Assembly: GCA_947474435.1 (NCBI GenBank)
Contig: CANJII010000009.1
Location: forward strand, 32,349 to 96,348
Reading direction: 5' to 3'
DNA from: Chitinophagaceae bacterium
Lineage (GTDB): Bacteria; Bacteroidota; Bacteroidia; Chitinophagales; UBA10324
Length of the DNA: 64,000 nt
In this document: piece after piece, positions 46,540-54,777 of the stretch
Position numbering within the stretch: the first letter of the stretch is position 1
Layout of the letters: each line of letters starts with the position of its first letter
The notes under the pieces: generated by a model
What the model was told of the DNA's origin: nothing
Databases searched by the model: none
Seen by the model: the letters and a program-made list of their open reading frames with translations, nothing else
Translations under genes and position numbers: made by a program

Positions 46540-47796
46540 TTACTTAATGCTAAAGGCTTTTTTCACCTTGGCCACATAATCCAGTTTCTCCCAGGTAAAC
46601 AATTCAACTTTCATGGTTTTAGTGCGGCCATCAGGCTGGCTGAAGGTTTTTGTCACAACTTCATTCTTGCGACCCATGTGACCATAGCTTGCAGTTTCAG
46701 AATAAATAGGGTTGCGCAATTTCAATCGGGTTTCAATTGCATAAGGACGCATGTCAAATAGTGTTTCAACAATGCGGCTTATTTCACCATCAGTCATTTT
46801 CACTTTAGCAGTACCATATGTATCAACAAAAATCCCCATTGGCTTTGCAACACCGATTGCATAGGAAACCTGAACTAATATTTCATCGCACACACCAGCT
46901 GCAACCATGTTCTTTGCAATGTGTCTTGTGGCATACGCGGCAGAGCGGTCAACTTTTGAAGGATCTTTTCCTGAGAAAGCACCACCACCGTGCGCACCTT
47001 TACCACCATAAGTATCAACAATAATTTTGCGACCAGTAACACCTGTATCGCCATGCGGGCCACCAATTACAAACTTACCGGTCGGGTTTATGTGATATTG
47101 AATCTTGTTGTTGAACAAGTGCTTGTACTTCGGATATTTTTTTATTACACGCGGAATCAGAATTTCAATTATGTCTTTCTTGATTTTCGCAAGCATTTTC
47201 TCATCGTTCTTATCAAAATCATCGTGCTGCGTGCTTATAACTATTGCTTCAATGCGCGAAGGTTTTCCGTTATCATCATATTCTAATGTCACCTGGCTTT
47301 TGGCATCTGGGCGCAGGTATTTTATTTCTTTATCTTCACGACGAATGGCTGCAAGTTCAATTAATAATTTATGAGCAAGGTCTAAAGGCAGCGGCATATA
47401 ATCAGCAGTTTCGTTAGATGCATAACCAAACATCATCCCCTGATCGCCGGCGCCCTGATCCATTTTGTTTTTGCGCTCCACGCCGCGATTAATGTCATCA
47501 CTTTGTTCGTGTATGGCTGAAAGAATTCCGCAGGAGTTTGCTTCAAACATATACTCACTCTTGGTGTAACCGATGCGCACAATTACATCGCGCGCAATCT
47601 TCTGCACATCTAAATAAGTTTTCGATTTCACTTCGCCGGCAAGTACCACTTGACCGGTAGTTACTAAAGTTTCACAAGCCACTTTCGAACTCGGATCGAA
47701 AGCCAGAAAGTTATCAATCAACGCATCTGAAATCTGGTCAGCCACTTTATCCGGATGACCTTCCGATACAGATTCTGAAGTAAACAAATAAGCCAT
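46540..47796 (-). CDS. metK: S-adenosylmethionine synthetase
   Basis: Makes S-adenosylmethionine from methionine and ATP. The start [20 protein letters not shown], the ATP motif [12 protein letters not shown] and the P-loop-like [19 protein letters not shown] are complete; 418 residues is normal for Bacteroidota. The upstream region holds TACATTTG on the minus strand (47823-47830), an exact -7 box 26 bases before the start. I saw no SAM riboswitch fold in the short leader. Confidence 0.97.
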   Translation of the reverse strand: MAYLFTSESVSEGHPDKVADQISDALIDNFLAFDPSSKVACETLVTTGQVVLAGEVKSKTYLDVQKIARDVIVRIGYTKSEYMFEANSCGILSAIHEQSDDINRGVERKNKMDQGAGDQGMMFGYASNETADYMPLPLDLAHKLLIELAAIRREDKEIKYLRPDAKSQVTLEYDDNGKPSRIEAIVISTQHDDFDKNDEKMLAKIKKDIIEILIPRVIKKYPKYKHLFNNKIQYHINPTGKFVIGGPHGDTGVTGRKIIVDTYGGKGAHGGGAFSGKDPSKVDRSAAYATRHIAKNMVAAGVCDEILVQVSYAIGVAKPMGIFVDTYGTAKVKMTDGEISRIVETLFDMRPYAIETRLKLRNPIYSETASYGHMGRKNEVVTKTFSQPDGRTKTMKVELFTWEKLDYVAKVKKAFSIK

Positions 47797-47933
47797 TGAA
47801 TTTATTTTTGTTTTTGAGGTCGCAAATGTAAAAATGTAAGCTCAACTTGTATGAGTTGCCTTCATTTATTGTTGCATGGATTACTGAAACTGAAATGCAG
47901 AATGAATTTCTGAGGTGTACTCCACTTACATAC

Positions 47934-47966
47934 AAAAGCCATCTCGCTTTTAAGCAGATGGCTTTT
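47934..47966 (-). terminator. Hairpin terminator after the thioredoxin-fold T9SS gene
   Basis: AAAAGCCATCT and its complement form a perfect 11-bp stem with an 11-base loop. The T run is limited to the end of the stem. Confidence 0.6.
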
Positions 47967-48004
47967 GCACTTTTAAAATTCGTATGAAATTGTTGTAGTG
48001 TAAA

Positions 48005-48826
48005 TTACAGTTTAATAAATTTTTTATTAACTGTTTGAACACCATTCATTTTTATTTCAGCAAAATAAATTCCTGAAGCAATGCCTGAAATATCAAAAAT
48101 GTCATGAGATACATTACTCAATGATGATTTTTCCAGTATGATTTTTCCAAGGTTATCTATAATTCTTATCGAATTAATCTTATTCGAGCCGCAGTTAATA
48201 TTCAATTCATTTAATGCCGGAACAGGACTGATGAAAACAAATGCATCCTGTACAATATTGTTATTTATTGAAGTTCCGATACAGGCTTTTGGCTCAAGAC
48301 CATGTGAATGAAAAAAGGGAGTAAAATCAGCAGCAGTTGATATTGGCCAAATATCCTGTTCAACAATTGAATGATCTGGAGCTATTAATATCATGGTTGG
48401 GAATGCGCCGATTCCATATGTGCTGGCAAATGTTTGCGGACCGGCCGATGCACTACCTTGTGCTCCGCTAAAAGCTTGCGGATACCCTCCGGTTGCATTC
48501 ATGTAAGTGCTTTCCCAGCTATGCATTACCGCATTATTATCGTCGCGGTTAATTGAAATAAAATGAACTTCTGCATTTGGTCCATTGCAGCCATAAGTAT
48601 TAAATGCAGTCCACAATTTTGGAGCACATAATTGACATGGTCCGCAGGTGGTAAACATGAAATCGATTAATACATATGAACCTGAGTTTAATGTGTTGAA
48701 TAAATTAAAGGAATTACCGTCAATATCTGTGGCGGTAAAATCAACTGCAGTTGTCAGTGTTGTTTGTGCGACTGTTAACTGCGAACAAAACACAGTAACT
48801 AATAAAAAAGTAAAAATGTTTTTCAT
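48005..48826 (-). CDS. Secreted thioredoxin-fold (TlpA/AhpC-like) protein with T9SS type A sorting signal
   Basis: A signal peptide (ending TVAQ) leads into a thioredoxin-like domain (DFTATDIDGNSFNLFNTLNS, VLIDFMFTTCGPCQLCAP). The CGPCQLC block supplies Cys 61, 64 and 67, a CxxCxxC variant of the usual CxxC. The cis-Pro region is IGAFPTMILI. The C-terminus (FISPVPALNELNINCG ... VNKKFIKL) is a type A T9SS sorting domain. A redox or cargo-folding role outside the cell is inferred; extracellular thioredoxin-fold proteins exported by T9SS are unusual enough to note. It stands alone, ending at its hairpin. Confidence 0.85.
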   Translation of the reverse strand: MKNIFTFLLVTVFCSQLTVAQTTLTTAVDFTATDIDGNSFNLFNTLNSGSYVLIDFMFTTCGPCQLCAPKLWTAFNTYGCNGPNAEVHFISINRDDNNAVMHSWESTYMNATGGYPQAFSGAQGSASAGPQTFASTYGIGAFPTMILIAPDHSIVEQDIWPISTAADFTPFFHSHGLEPKACIGTSINNNIVQDAFVFISPVPALNELNINCGSNKINSIRIIDNLGKIILEKSSLSNVSHDIFDISGIASGIYFAEIKMNGVQTVNKKFIKL

Positions 48827-48997
48827 TGGTTTAATTTTTTTAAGCGTGAATGTTAAATGCTTATGCGATTTTAAAACTATTATTTGAGATTAGCTAATCA
48901 AAAGAATTTACATTTAATAAGATTGGTCTGGCTCAGTTCTTTTAGCACTTAAAAAAACAGAAATATTTTTATATCAGTTTAAAACTGTATTGCATTT

Positions 48998-50017
48998 TTA
49001 AATGGCAATAATTTTTTTTCTTTCAATTAATTCCGAGATATAATTTGCAAAATATGGTGCCTGAATAATTCCCTTTGTTCCAAGCCCATTCAGCATAAAC
49101 ATGTTTTTATATTCCGAATGCTGCTTTGCAATTACCTCCCGGTTTTTTGTTGTTGGCCTGATTGCAGTTTGATGATTGATGATTTCAAATTCATCAGATA
49201 AAATATCGTTGACTTTATTTTTTATTTCAGATCTTCCGGATGGAAGCAATTGCTCATTATCGTTATTCCATAAATATGTTGAACCTGCTTTAACAGTTTC
49301 ATCATTCGTTGGTATTAAGAAGCAACCATTTCGTTTCAGGATTTTTAGGTTTCCATGATTGGCATATTTCAGAGTAATCATATCTCCTTTACATGGTACT
49401 ATATTTTCATTTTCAAAGAACGGATTTTTCTGTTTTTGATATCCTTCACAGAAAATAATATTCGTGAATTCAAAATCACCGTAACAAAAAACTTCATTCT
49501 TAATTTCAAGTTCATCATATTTAAAATCTGCCATCGAAAAACAATGGCTCGCCGATAAATAATTTCGATAAGAATCCAACATTAATGCACAATCAATCCA
49601 CCCCGAATTTTTTATTTCAATTGCTCCATGTTCTTGTTTTATATTTTCAATAGATGAAGTATTCAATTCTGTTTGGGCACTGAAATTTTCATCATGCATT
49701 CGCAACAGTGTTTCAGCTTTTTCATTTTCAGAATAAAACAGATGGTGAATATTTTCTTCGTGTAAAAACTCAACTCCCAATAATTTTTCCATCTGTCTGA
49801 AAGTGTCAATAGCAAATTTTTGTTTGCTGTACATTGCTTCATCAAAGGTTTTTCTTTTTCCGCTGATGGATGAAAACATACCTGCGGCAATTCTGCTTGC
49901 AGTATTTTTTTTTCCTGCATCAATCACCATTACTGATAAGCCTTTTTGTTGCAAATGAAATGCAACCATACTACCGGCAATGCCCTGACCGATGATGAGG
50001 CTGTTTATTTTTTTCAT
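48998..50017 (-). CDS. FAD-dependent amino-acid oxidase-like oxidoreductase
   Basis: A 339-residue DAO-fold enzyme. The N-terminal Rossmann motif LIIGQGIAGSMVAFHLQQKG binds FAD and VMVIDAGKK continues it. The C-terminal GLGTKGIIQAPYFA is the usual second FAD-contact region (G-x-G-x-K-G). Substrate candidates are glycine or other amino acids, or a tRNA-modification intermediate as in the MnmC C-domain; none can be chosen from the sequence. It is the last ordinary gene before the accessory island. Confidence 0.85.
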   Translation of the reverse strand: MKKINSLIIGQGIAGSMVAFHLQQKGLSVMVIDAGKKNTASRIAAGMFSSISGKRKTFDEAMYSKQKFAIDTFRQMEKLLGVEFLHEENIHHLFYSENEKAETLLRMHDENFSAQTELNTSSIENIKQEHGAIEIKNSGWIDCALMLDSYRNYLSASHCFSMADFKYDELEIKNEVFCYGDFEFTNIIFCEGYQKQKNPFFENENIVPCKGDMITLKYANHGNLKILKRNGCFLIPTNDETVKAGSTYLWNNDNEQLLPSGRSEIKNKVNDILSDEFEIINHQTAIRPTTKNREVIAKQHSEYKNMFMLNGLGTKGIIQAPYFANYISELIERKKIIAI

Positions 50018-50128
50018 GTATTATTAATTGCAAAGATGAACATGAAAATTTTTAGTGTGTGGTTTGTATTATGTAATTCATAGCAGTGATGTGAATTGTT
50101 TTATGGATGTTGAGTGAGGTGATATGCA

Positions 50129-50347
50129 GTGTATATGAATCGAGGTGATGGTGTATAGTTATTGGAGATGGGGTGTAAACTAATTTGAAGCACAGTGTAA
50201 ATCAATTTTCCATAGCGTGTAAACAATTTTCCATGCAGAGTAAACAACCCGGAAGCATAGTGTAAATCAGTTTGCCATAGCGTGTAAACTGATTTGAAGC
50301 ACAGTGTAAACTAATTTGCCATACAGTGTAAACCAATGCGAAACGGA
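50129..50347. repeat. Tandem array of ten 22-bp units
   Basis: Nine full units start with GTGTAAA, GTGTATA or GAGTAAA at 50129, 50151, 50173, 50195, 50217 (21 bases), 50238, 50260, 50282 and 50304; a degenerate tenth starts at 50326. Middle units end in variants of TTTGCCATA or TTTGAAGCACA. The units abut with no spacers, so this is not CRISPR. No gene overlaps it convincingly. It marks the left edge of the defence island. Confidence 0.85.
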
Positions 50348-50438
50348 ATTTGAGTAAAATTTCGTGTTTTAATAGGGTGATTGCTTTGGATAGTTTGCTT
50401 GATGATGTGATTCGATAAACTTCAGCATCACTCACTTC

Positions 50439-50495
50439 GCGAGAAAATAATTTTTATGAAAAAGTTGTAGTTGGGGAATATGTAAATACTTTGGC
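50439..50495 (+). promoter_or_regulatory. 57-bp leader of dinD, shared with hsdM
   Basis: Differs at only two positions from 52078-52134. It holds a TTG (50465-50467), 19 bases, then TACTTTG (50487-50493), close to the Bacteroidota promoter TTTG-N19-TAnnTTTG with one base missing in the -7 box. The dinD ATG is 43 bases further on. Confidence 0.65.
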
Positions 50496-50536
50496 AGTAG
50501 AAAAATATTTGTCAACTTAATTCATCATTTGCCCTT

Positions 50537-51391
50537 ATGAAAAAAGAACTGATACAGGAACTCTTTGAAAAATTTGAACAGGCATGTTATATATATAATG
50601 AAGTGGAATGCTGGAGTGCAAGAGAACTGCAAACGATTTTCAATTATACAGACTGGAGAAATTTTCTGAAAGTAATTGATAAAGCAAAAACCGCTTGTGA
50701 AACCAGCGGCGCTGAAGTTTCTTATCATTTCGTTGACATCAACAAAATGATAGACCTCGCTAAAGGGGCACAACGGGAAATTGAAGATGTTGCCCTCACA
50801 AGATATGCCTGCTACCTCGTGGCTCAAAACGGCGACTCTGGAAAAAGTGAAGTAGCATTTGCGCAAACTTATTTTGCCGTGCAAACAAGAAAGCAGGAAA
50901 TTATTGAGCAACGAATTTTAGATACTGCAAGAGTTTCGGCAAGGGAAAAACTTTCAAAGAGCGAAAAGAAACTTTCGGGATTAATTTATGAAAGGGGTGT
51001 GGACGATAAAGGTTTTGCCATTATCCGCAGCAAGGGCGACACTGCGTTGTTTGGTGGTTTCAGCACTAATGATATGAAGCATAAGTTGCAGGTGCCGGGT
51101 AGCAGACCACTTGCCGATTTTTTGCCGACACTAACTATCAAAGCAAAAGATTTTGCTACCGAACTAACCAGTCATAACACGGTAGAGAAAGACCTGAAAG
51201 GAGAAAAACAAATAACCACCGAGCATGTAGAAAATAATATTGCTGTAAGAAGGATGCTGATTGAGCGCGGAGTGAAACCCGAACAATTACCGCCTGCCGA
51301 AGATGTAAAAAAATTGCAGCGAAAATTAGAAGGCGACGAAAAGAAAATGTTGAAGGATGCTAAAAAGAAAGAGAGCAGGAAAAAATTATAA
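50537..51391 (+). CDS. dinD: DinD-like DNA-damage-inducible protein
   Basis: A 284-residue DinD/BRO-N-type protein. The N-terminal half has the BRO-like pattern (ECWSARELQTIFNYTDWRNF, DVALTRYACYLVAQNGDSGK). The C-terminal half is charged and helical (EKQITTEHVENNIAVRRMLI, GVKPEQLPPAEDVKKLQRKL). E. coli DinD is an SOS-induced protein that inhibits RecA filaments, and dinD-like genes are often found beside type I restriction loci. The shared promoter leader with hsdM supports joint expression. No LexA box was found near it. The start follows family alignment and is the first ATG after the leader. Confidence 0.85.
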   Translation: MKKELIQELFEKFEQACYIYNEVECWSARELQTIFNYTDWRNFLKVIDKAKTACETSGAEVSYHFVDINKMIDLAKGAQREIEDVALTRYACYLVAQNGDSGKSEVAFAQTYFAVQTRKQEIIEQRILDTARVSAREKLSKSEKKLSGLIYERGVDDKGFAIIRSKGDTALFGGFSTNDMKHKLQVPGSRPLADFLPTLTIKAKDFATELTSHNTVEKDLKGEKQITTEHVENNIAVRRMLIERGVKPEQLPPAEDVKKLQRKLEGDEKKMLKDAKKKESRKKL

Positions 51392-51434
51392 GTACCACCT
51401 GTTGCAGGGTGTAACAGTTTTTGTGATGGAGGAA

Positions 51435-51590
51435 CAACTCTCTCTATCTCTCTCCTTGATTACGACCTCATCCGCCTTCGGCACCTTCTCCCAAAGTGGA
51501 GAAGGGAAACGGCAGAAGGAATTTTTTCTGCGAGAGGACAGCCGCGCGGGTTTGCTTTGCACTGGTAAGGAACTCGGAATAGGAAAATTG
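51435..51590. repeat. Direct repeat, filled copy
   Basis: CTATCTCTCTCCTTGATTAC on the left and AGAGGACAGCCGCGCGGGTT on the right match the copy at 51877-51971, but here 66 extra bases (51464-51529) separate the halves. Confidence 0.8.
51464..51529. repeat. Palindromic REP-like insertion
   Basis: The sequence CCTCATCCGCCTTCGGCACC is followed by a stem CCTTCTCC (51484-51491) / GGAGAAGG (51498-51505). It is absent from the paired copy at 51877-51971, so its boundaries are visible. Confidence 0.65.
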
Positions 51591-51808
51591 GGTAAATGGT
51601 TTTTTGCAACTCATTTATTGCAGTTGCTTTTAAGCAACTGTTATTTATGATAGTATGAACTGGCTTTAGCCACATTTATTTTGCAAAGAATTGGAGTAGT
51701 GTGATGCTATTATGTTCAGCATCTGTTGTAACTTTATTCGCAAGACTTTTCTTTTTTCAATTGACCTCATGATTTTGCTGCGCAAAGTTGTTTTATAAAA
51801 AAGTCACT

Positions 51809-51823
51809 CCCGCTTGAGGCGGG
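51809..51823. repeat. CCCGC-TTGAG-GCGGG hairpin word
   Basis: A 5-bp GC stem with a 5-base spacer, of a type dispersed in Bacteroidota genomes. Confidence 0.4.
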
Positions 51824-51876
51824 ACAGGTGCCAAAATCGTTTCTGCGATCGCTCCGCGCGCATAAACAGGCATCGC

Positions 51877-51971
51877 TCAACCTCTCTCTATCTCTCTCCT
51901 TGATTACAAGGCGAGAGGACAGCCGCGCGGGTTTGCTTTGCACAGGTAAGTAACTCGGAATAGGAAAATGG
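51877..51971. repeat. Direct repeat, empty copy
   Basis: Matches 51435-51590 without the REP-like insertion: only AAG joins the left and right halves. Confidence 0.8.
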
Positions 51972-52035
51972 TGGAGTATGATGCTGACGGCATCGCATGT
52001 TTATAGAAAACAGATGAGAAATAAATTATGATGCT

Positions 52036-52053
52036 CCCGACAGGTGTGTCGGG
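52036..52053. repeat. CCCGACA-GGTG-TGTCGGG hairpin
   Basis: A perfect 7-bp stem with a 4-base loop. It resembles a palindromic word found widely in Bacteroidota intergenic regions. Confidence 0.55.
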
Positions 52054-52077
52054 ATAAATTCCGGCATCACAGACTGA

Positions 52078-52134
52078 GCGAGAAAATAATTTTAATGGAA
52101 AAGTTGTAGTTGGGGAATATGTAAATACTTTGGC
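52078..52134 (+). promoter_or_regulatory. 57-bp leader of hsdM, shared with dinD
   Basis: 55 of 57 positions equal 50439-50495. TTG (52104-52106), 19 bases, TACTTTG (52126-52132). The hsdM ATG is 16 bases after the box, so most of the leader must act as promoter, not as translated leader. Confidence 0.65.
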
Positions 52135-52148
52135 GCAAGAAATTATTT

Positions 52149-53378
52149 ATGACTCAGAAACAATTAGAAGAACATTTATGGGGGGCGGCTAACATTCTGC
52201 GAGGGATGATTGATGCGGCGGATTTTAAGCAATACATTTTTCCATTGCTTTTTTTTAAGCGGGTTTCGGATTTGTGGGATGAAGAATTTGAAAATGCTTT
52301 TGTGGAATCGGCAGGTGATGCGAGTTACGCGGAGTTAGTGGAGAATCACCGGTTTCAGATTCCGAAGAATTGCCATTGGGAAGATGTGCGAAAAAAAACG
52401 GTTGATGTGGGTGCGGCTTTGCAAAAAGCATTGAGTGGGATTGAGAAAGCAAATTTTGACATGCTGCACGATGTGTTTGGTGATGCACAGTGGACGAACA
52501 AGCGCCGCATGAGTGATGAGAAAATGCTTGACCTGATTGAGCATTTCAGTAAACTGAAACTCAGTGTTGCCGAAGTGCCTCACGATATTATGGGTGAGGG
52601 TTATGAATACCTTATTAAAAAATTTGCTGATGACAGCGGACACACTGCTGCTGAGTTTTATACCAACCGCACTGTTGTGAAACTGATGACCATGATTACT
52701 GACCCGCAACCGGGTGAAAGTATTTATGACCCGACCTGCGGCAGCGGTGGAATTTTATTGAACAGTGCTTTGCACCTGAAAGAACAGAAAAAAGAATACC
52801 GCACTTTAAAATTATACGGGCAGGAACTGAACCTGATTACCTCTGCTATTGCGCGCATCAATATGTTTATGCATAATGTGGATGAGTTTCAGATTGTGCA
52901 GGGTGATACACTTGACAGCCCGCAATTATTGGAGAATGATGAATTGCGCAAGTTTGATGTGATAATGGCGAACCCACCCTACAGTGTAAAAAAGTGGAGC
53001 CAGCAAAAATGGATGAATGACCCTTATGGCAGAAACATTTGGGGAACACCACCGCAGGGTTGTGCTGATTATGCTTTTGAGCAGCACATTATTAAAAGTT
53101 TGAAGCCCGACACCGGAAGATGTGTGGTGTTGTGGCCTCACGGAGTTTTGTTTCGTGATGCTGAGAGTGAGATACGAAAGAAAATGATTGAAGCCGATAT
53201 AGTGGATGCTGTAATTGGTTTAGGTAAAAACCTTTTTTATAACTCTCCAATGGAAAGTTGCTTGCTTGTTTGCCGGATGAAGAAACCGAAAGAGCGGAAA
53301 GGAAAAATTCTTTTCATTAATGCAGTGAATGAATTGCGAATTGACAGAACAAATGCTTGGCTTGAACCGAACACATAA
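52149..53378 (+). CDS. hsdM: Type I restriction-modification methyltransferase HsdM, main part (frameshifted)
   Basis: N6-adenine methyltransferase of a type I system. An N-terminal helical domain (LEEHLWGAANILRGMIDAAD) precedes the SAM-binding motif DPTCGSGGIL (about residue 194) and the catalytic NPPY (about residue 275). The frame ends early at residue 409 after RTNAWLEPNT. The normal continuation, HIKKISDAYWKFKDVDGF, is found in another frame at once, and the C-terminal block follows to 53623. One extra base in AACACATAAAAAAG (for example AACCACAT) would repair it. As read, HsdM lacks its last 80 residues, which help contact HsdS. A sequencing error, phase variation or true loss are all possible. 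Confidence 0.93.
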   Translation: MTQKQLEEHLWGAANILRGMIDAADFKQYIFPLLFFKRVSDLWDEEFENAFVESAGDASYAELVENHRFQIPKNCHWEDVRKKTVDVGAALQKALSGIEKANFDMLHDVFGDAQWTNKRRMSDEKMLDLIEHFSKLKLSVAEVPHDIMGEGYEYLIKKFADDSGHTAAEFYTNRTVVKLMTMITDPQPGESIYDPTCGSGGILLNSALHLKEQKKEYRTLKLYGQELNLITSAIARINMFMHNVDEFQIVQGDTLDSPQLLENDELRKFDVIMANPPYSVKKWSQQKWMNDPYGRNIWGTPPQGCADYAFEQHIIKSLKPDTGRCVVLWPHGVLFRDAESEIRKKMIEADIVDAVIGLGKNLFYNSPMESCLLVCRMKKPKERKGKILFINAVNELRIDRTNAWLEPNT

Positions 53379-53623
53379 AAAAGATAAGTGATGCTTATTG
53401 GAAGTTTAAGGATGTGGATGGATTTGCAAAAGTGATTAGTAATGAAGATGTGTTAAGCAACAACGGAAATTTGAGTTTGCAACTGTATGTGAAGCAAGTG
53501 GAAGTTGAAAATGAACATGACACAAAAATTTTAATTAGTGAAATTAAAGACAGGCAAAAGCAAGTTAATATTTCACTGGAAAATCTATTTACTCAATTAA
53601 ATAATATTGGAATTACAGAATGA
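53379..53623 (+). pseudogene. C-terminal segment of HsdM, out of frame
   Basis: Encodes IKKISDAYWKFKDVDGF, ISNEDVLSNNGNLSLQLYV and a coiled-coil-like tail (ILISEIKDRQKQVNISLENL), the normal HsdM ending with its NLSLQLYV block. It is separated from the main part by the frameshift near 53372-53378. The stop overlaps the start of hsdS by four bases (ATGA), as expected for an intact hsdM-hsdS junction. An internal ATG at 53414 could restart translation but gives only 69 residues. Confidence 0.85.
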
Positions 53624-54747
53624 AGTTGAGCAAGAATAAATGGGAAACAAAAAAATTGACTGAAGTATGCGCAGATATTTTTGCAGGAGGTGATGTGCCA
53701 AAAAATAATTTTTCAAAAACAAAAACTGATGAACTAAGTATCCCAATTTTTTCAAATGGTGAAAAGAATAAAGGATTATATGGATATACCAACATTGGAA
53801 AAGTTACTATACCAAGTTTAACAATTTCAGCAAGAGGAACAATTGGCTATTCAGAAATAAGAGAAGAAAAATTCTATCCTGCTGTAAGATTAATTGTTGT
53901 AACACCTAACAGCAATTTACTTGATTTATACTTTTTGAAATTTGTAATTGGCAATACTTATTTTGCTTCAAGTGGCACAGCTATACCTCAATTAACAGTG
54001 CCAATGGTTAAGCAATATGAAATTCCGCTCCCTTCACTTCCCGAACAATATCAAATAGCAGAATTATTTCAAAGCATTGAAACTGCGATTGAGCAAGCAG
54101 AACAGCAGGAGAATAAGTTGAAGACATTGAGAAATAGTTTGATAAACTTTCTCACAAAACAAAAACCACAATTCGGAAATTTAATTGACTCAAAAAAATG
54201 CAAGCAAGTTTCAGTAGCTGATGTTGCCGAAGAAATTTCTGCAAGAGTTGATAATCCTTCGAAATCAGAATATGTAAAATTTGTTGGCTTAGAAGATTTT
54301 GAAACAGGAGAATTAAGAATCAATAAATATTCTTCAACAGAAGGTTTAGTTTCTGCAATGAAATTATTCAAGATAGGCGATGTGCTTTTTGCGAGGCGAA
54401 ATGTTTATTTGAAAAGAGTATCGCAAGCAGTTTTTGATGGAGTGTGTTCTGGTGATGCAATTGTAATGAGAGCAAATGAGAAAATTATTTTTCCTGAATT
54501 GCTGACTTTGATTTTAAACACAAATGAGTTTTGGGATTATGCTTTATCAAATGCAGCAGGAGCATTTTCAAAAAGAATAAAATGGCGAGAACTTGCAGTT
54601 TATTCATTTGAGTTGCCAGATTTAAAAACACAGGAAAAAATTGTTGAAGTGTTTCAACAAATTGAAAAGACGCTTGATGAACTGAAAACACAAAAACAGA
54701 CTTTAAAAAATCTGAAACAGAAATTGTTGAATGAAATATTGGGGTAG
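53620..54747 (+). CDS. hsdS: Type I restriction-modification specificity subunit HsdS
   Basis: DNA-recognition subunit with two target-recognition domains. The first TRD (residues about 1-150) ends in the conserved PLPSLPEQYQIAELFQSIET, leading to a long helix (AIEQAEQQENKLKTLRNSLI). The second TRD (about 195-330) ends similarly (FELPDLKTQEKIVEVFQQIE) and is followed by the closing helix KTLDELKTQKQTLKNLKQKL. Length (375) and half-symmetry are typical. No recombinase or second hsdS is near, so specificity switching by inversion is not supported. It overlaps the hsdM tail by four bases. Confidence 0.94.
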   Translation: MKLSKNKWETKKLTEVCADIFAGGDVPKNNFSKTKTDELSIPIFSNGEKNKGLYGYTNIGKVTIPSLTISARGTIGYSEIREEKFYPAVRLIVVTPNSNLLDLYFLKFVIGNTYFASSGTAIPQLTVPMVKQYEIPLPSLPEQYQIAELFQSIETAIEQAEQQENKLKTLRNSLINFLTKQKPQFGNLIDSKKCKQVSVADVAEEISARVDNPSKSEYVKFVGLEDFETGELRINKYSSTEGLVSAMKLFKIGDVLFARRNVYLKRVSQAVFDGVCSGDAIVMRANEKIIFPELLTLILNTNEFWDYALSNAAGAFSKRIKWRELAVYSFELPDLKTQEKIVEVFQQIEKTLDELKTQKQTLKNLKQKLLNEILG

Positions 54748-54777
54748 GTTGACTGAATTGTGATTGGTGTGATTAGT

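Larger units (their letters stand above)
51392..52148. other. 757-base repeat-rich gap between dinD and hsdM
   Basis: It contains two copies of a sequence of about 95 bases (51435-51463 plus 51530-51590, and 51877-51971), two CCCG-type hairpins (51809-51823, 52036-52053) and the hsdM leader. No credible gene is seen; the ORF over 51357-51650 is repeat-derived. Confidence 0.7.

Noticed and set aside
47797..47930. SAM riboswitch before metK
   Set aside because: The leader is short and A/T-rich, with no visible multi-helix junction or pseudoknot arrangement.
50129..50347. CRISPR array
   Set aside because: The 22-base units abut directly and vary throughout; there are no unique spacers between constant repeats and no cas genes nearby.
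50202..50435. 77-residue minus-strand ORF
   Set aside because: It mostly translates the 22-bp tandem array, with no family signature.
51357..51650. 97-residue plus-strand ORF after dinD
   Set aside because: It overlaps the dinD end and runs through the direct repeat and the REP-like insertion; the protein has no recognisable domain.
53620..54747. Phase-variable hsdS by inversion
   Set aside because: No second hsdS, inverted TRD copy or recombinase gene is in the window.
54760..54777. GTG start for the PD-(D/E)XK-like gene
   Set aside because: The extra six residues are not part of any conserved block, and two ATG codons follow closely.
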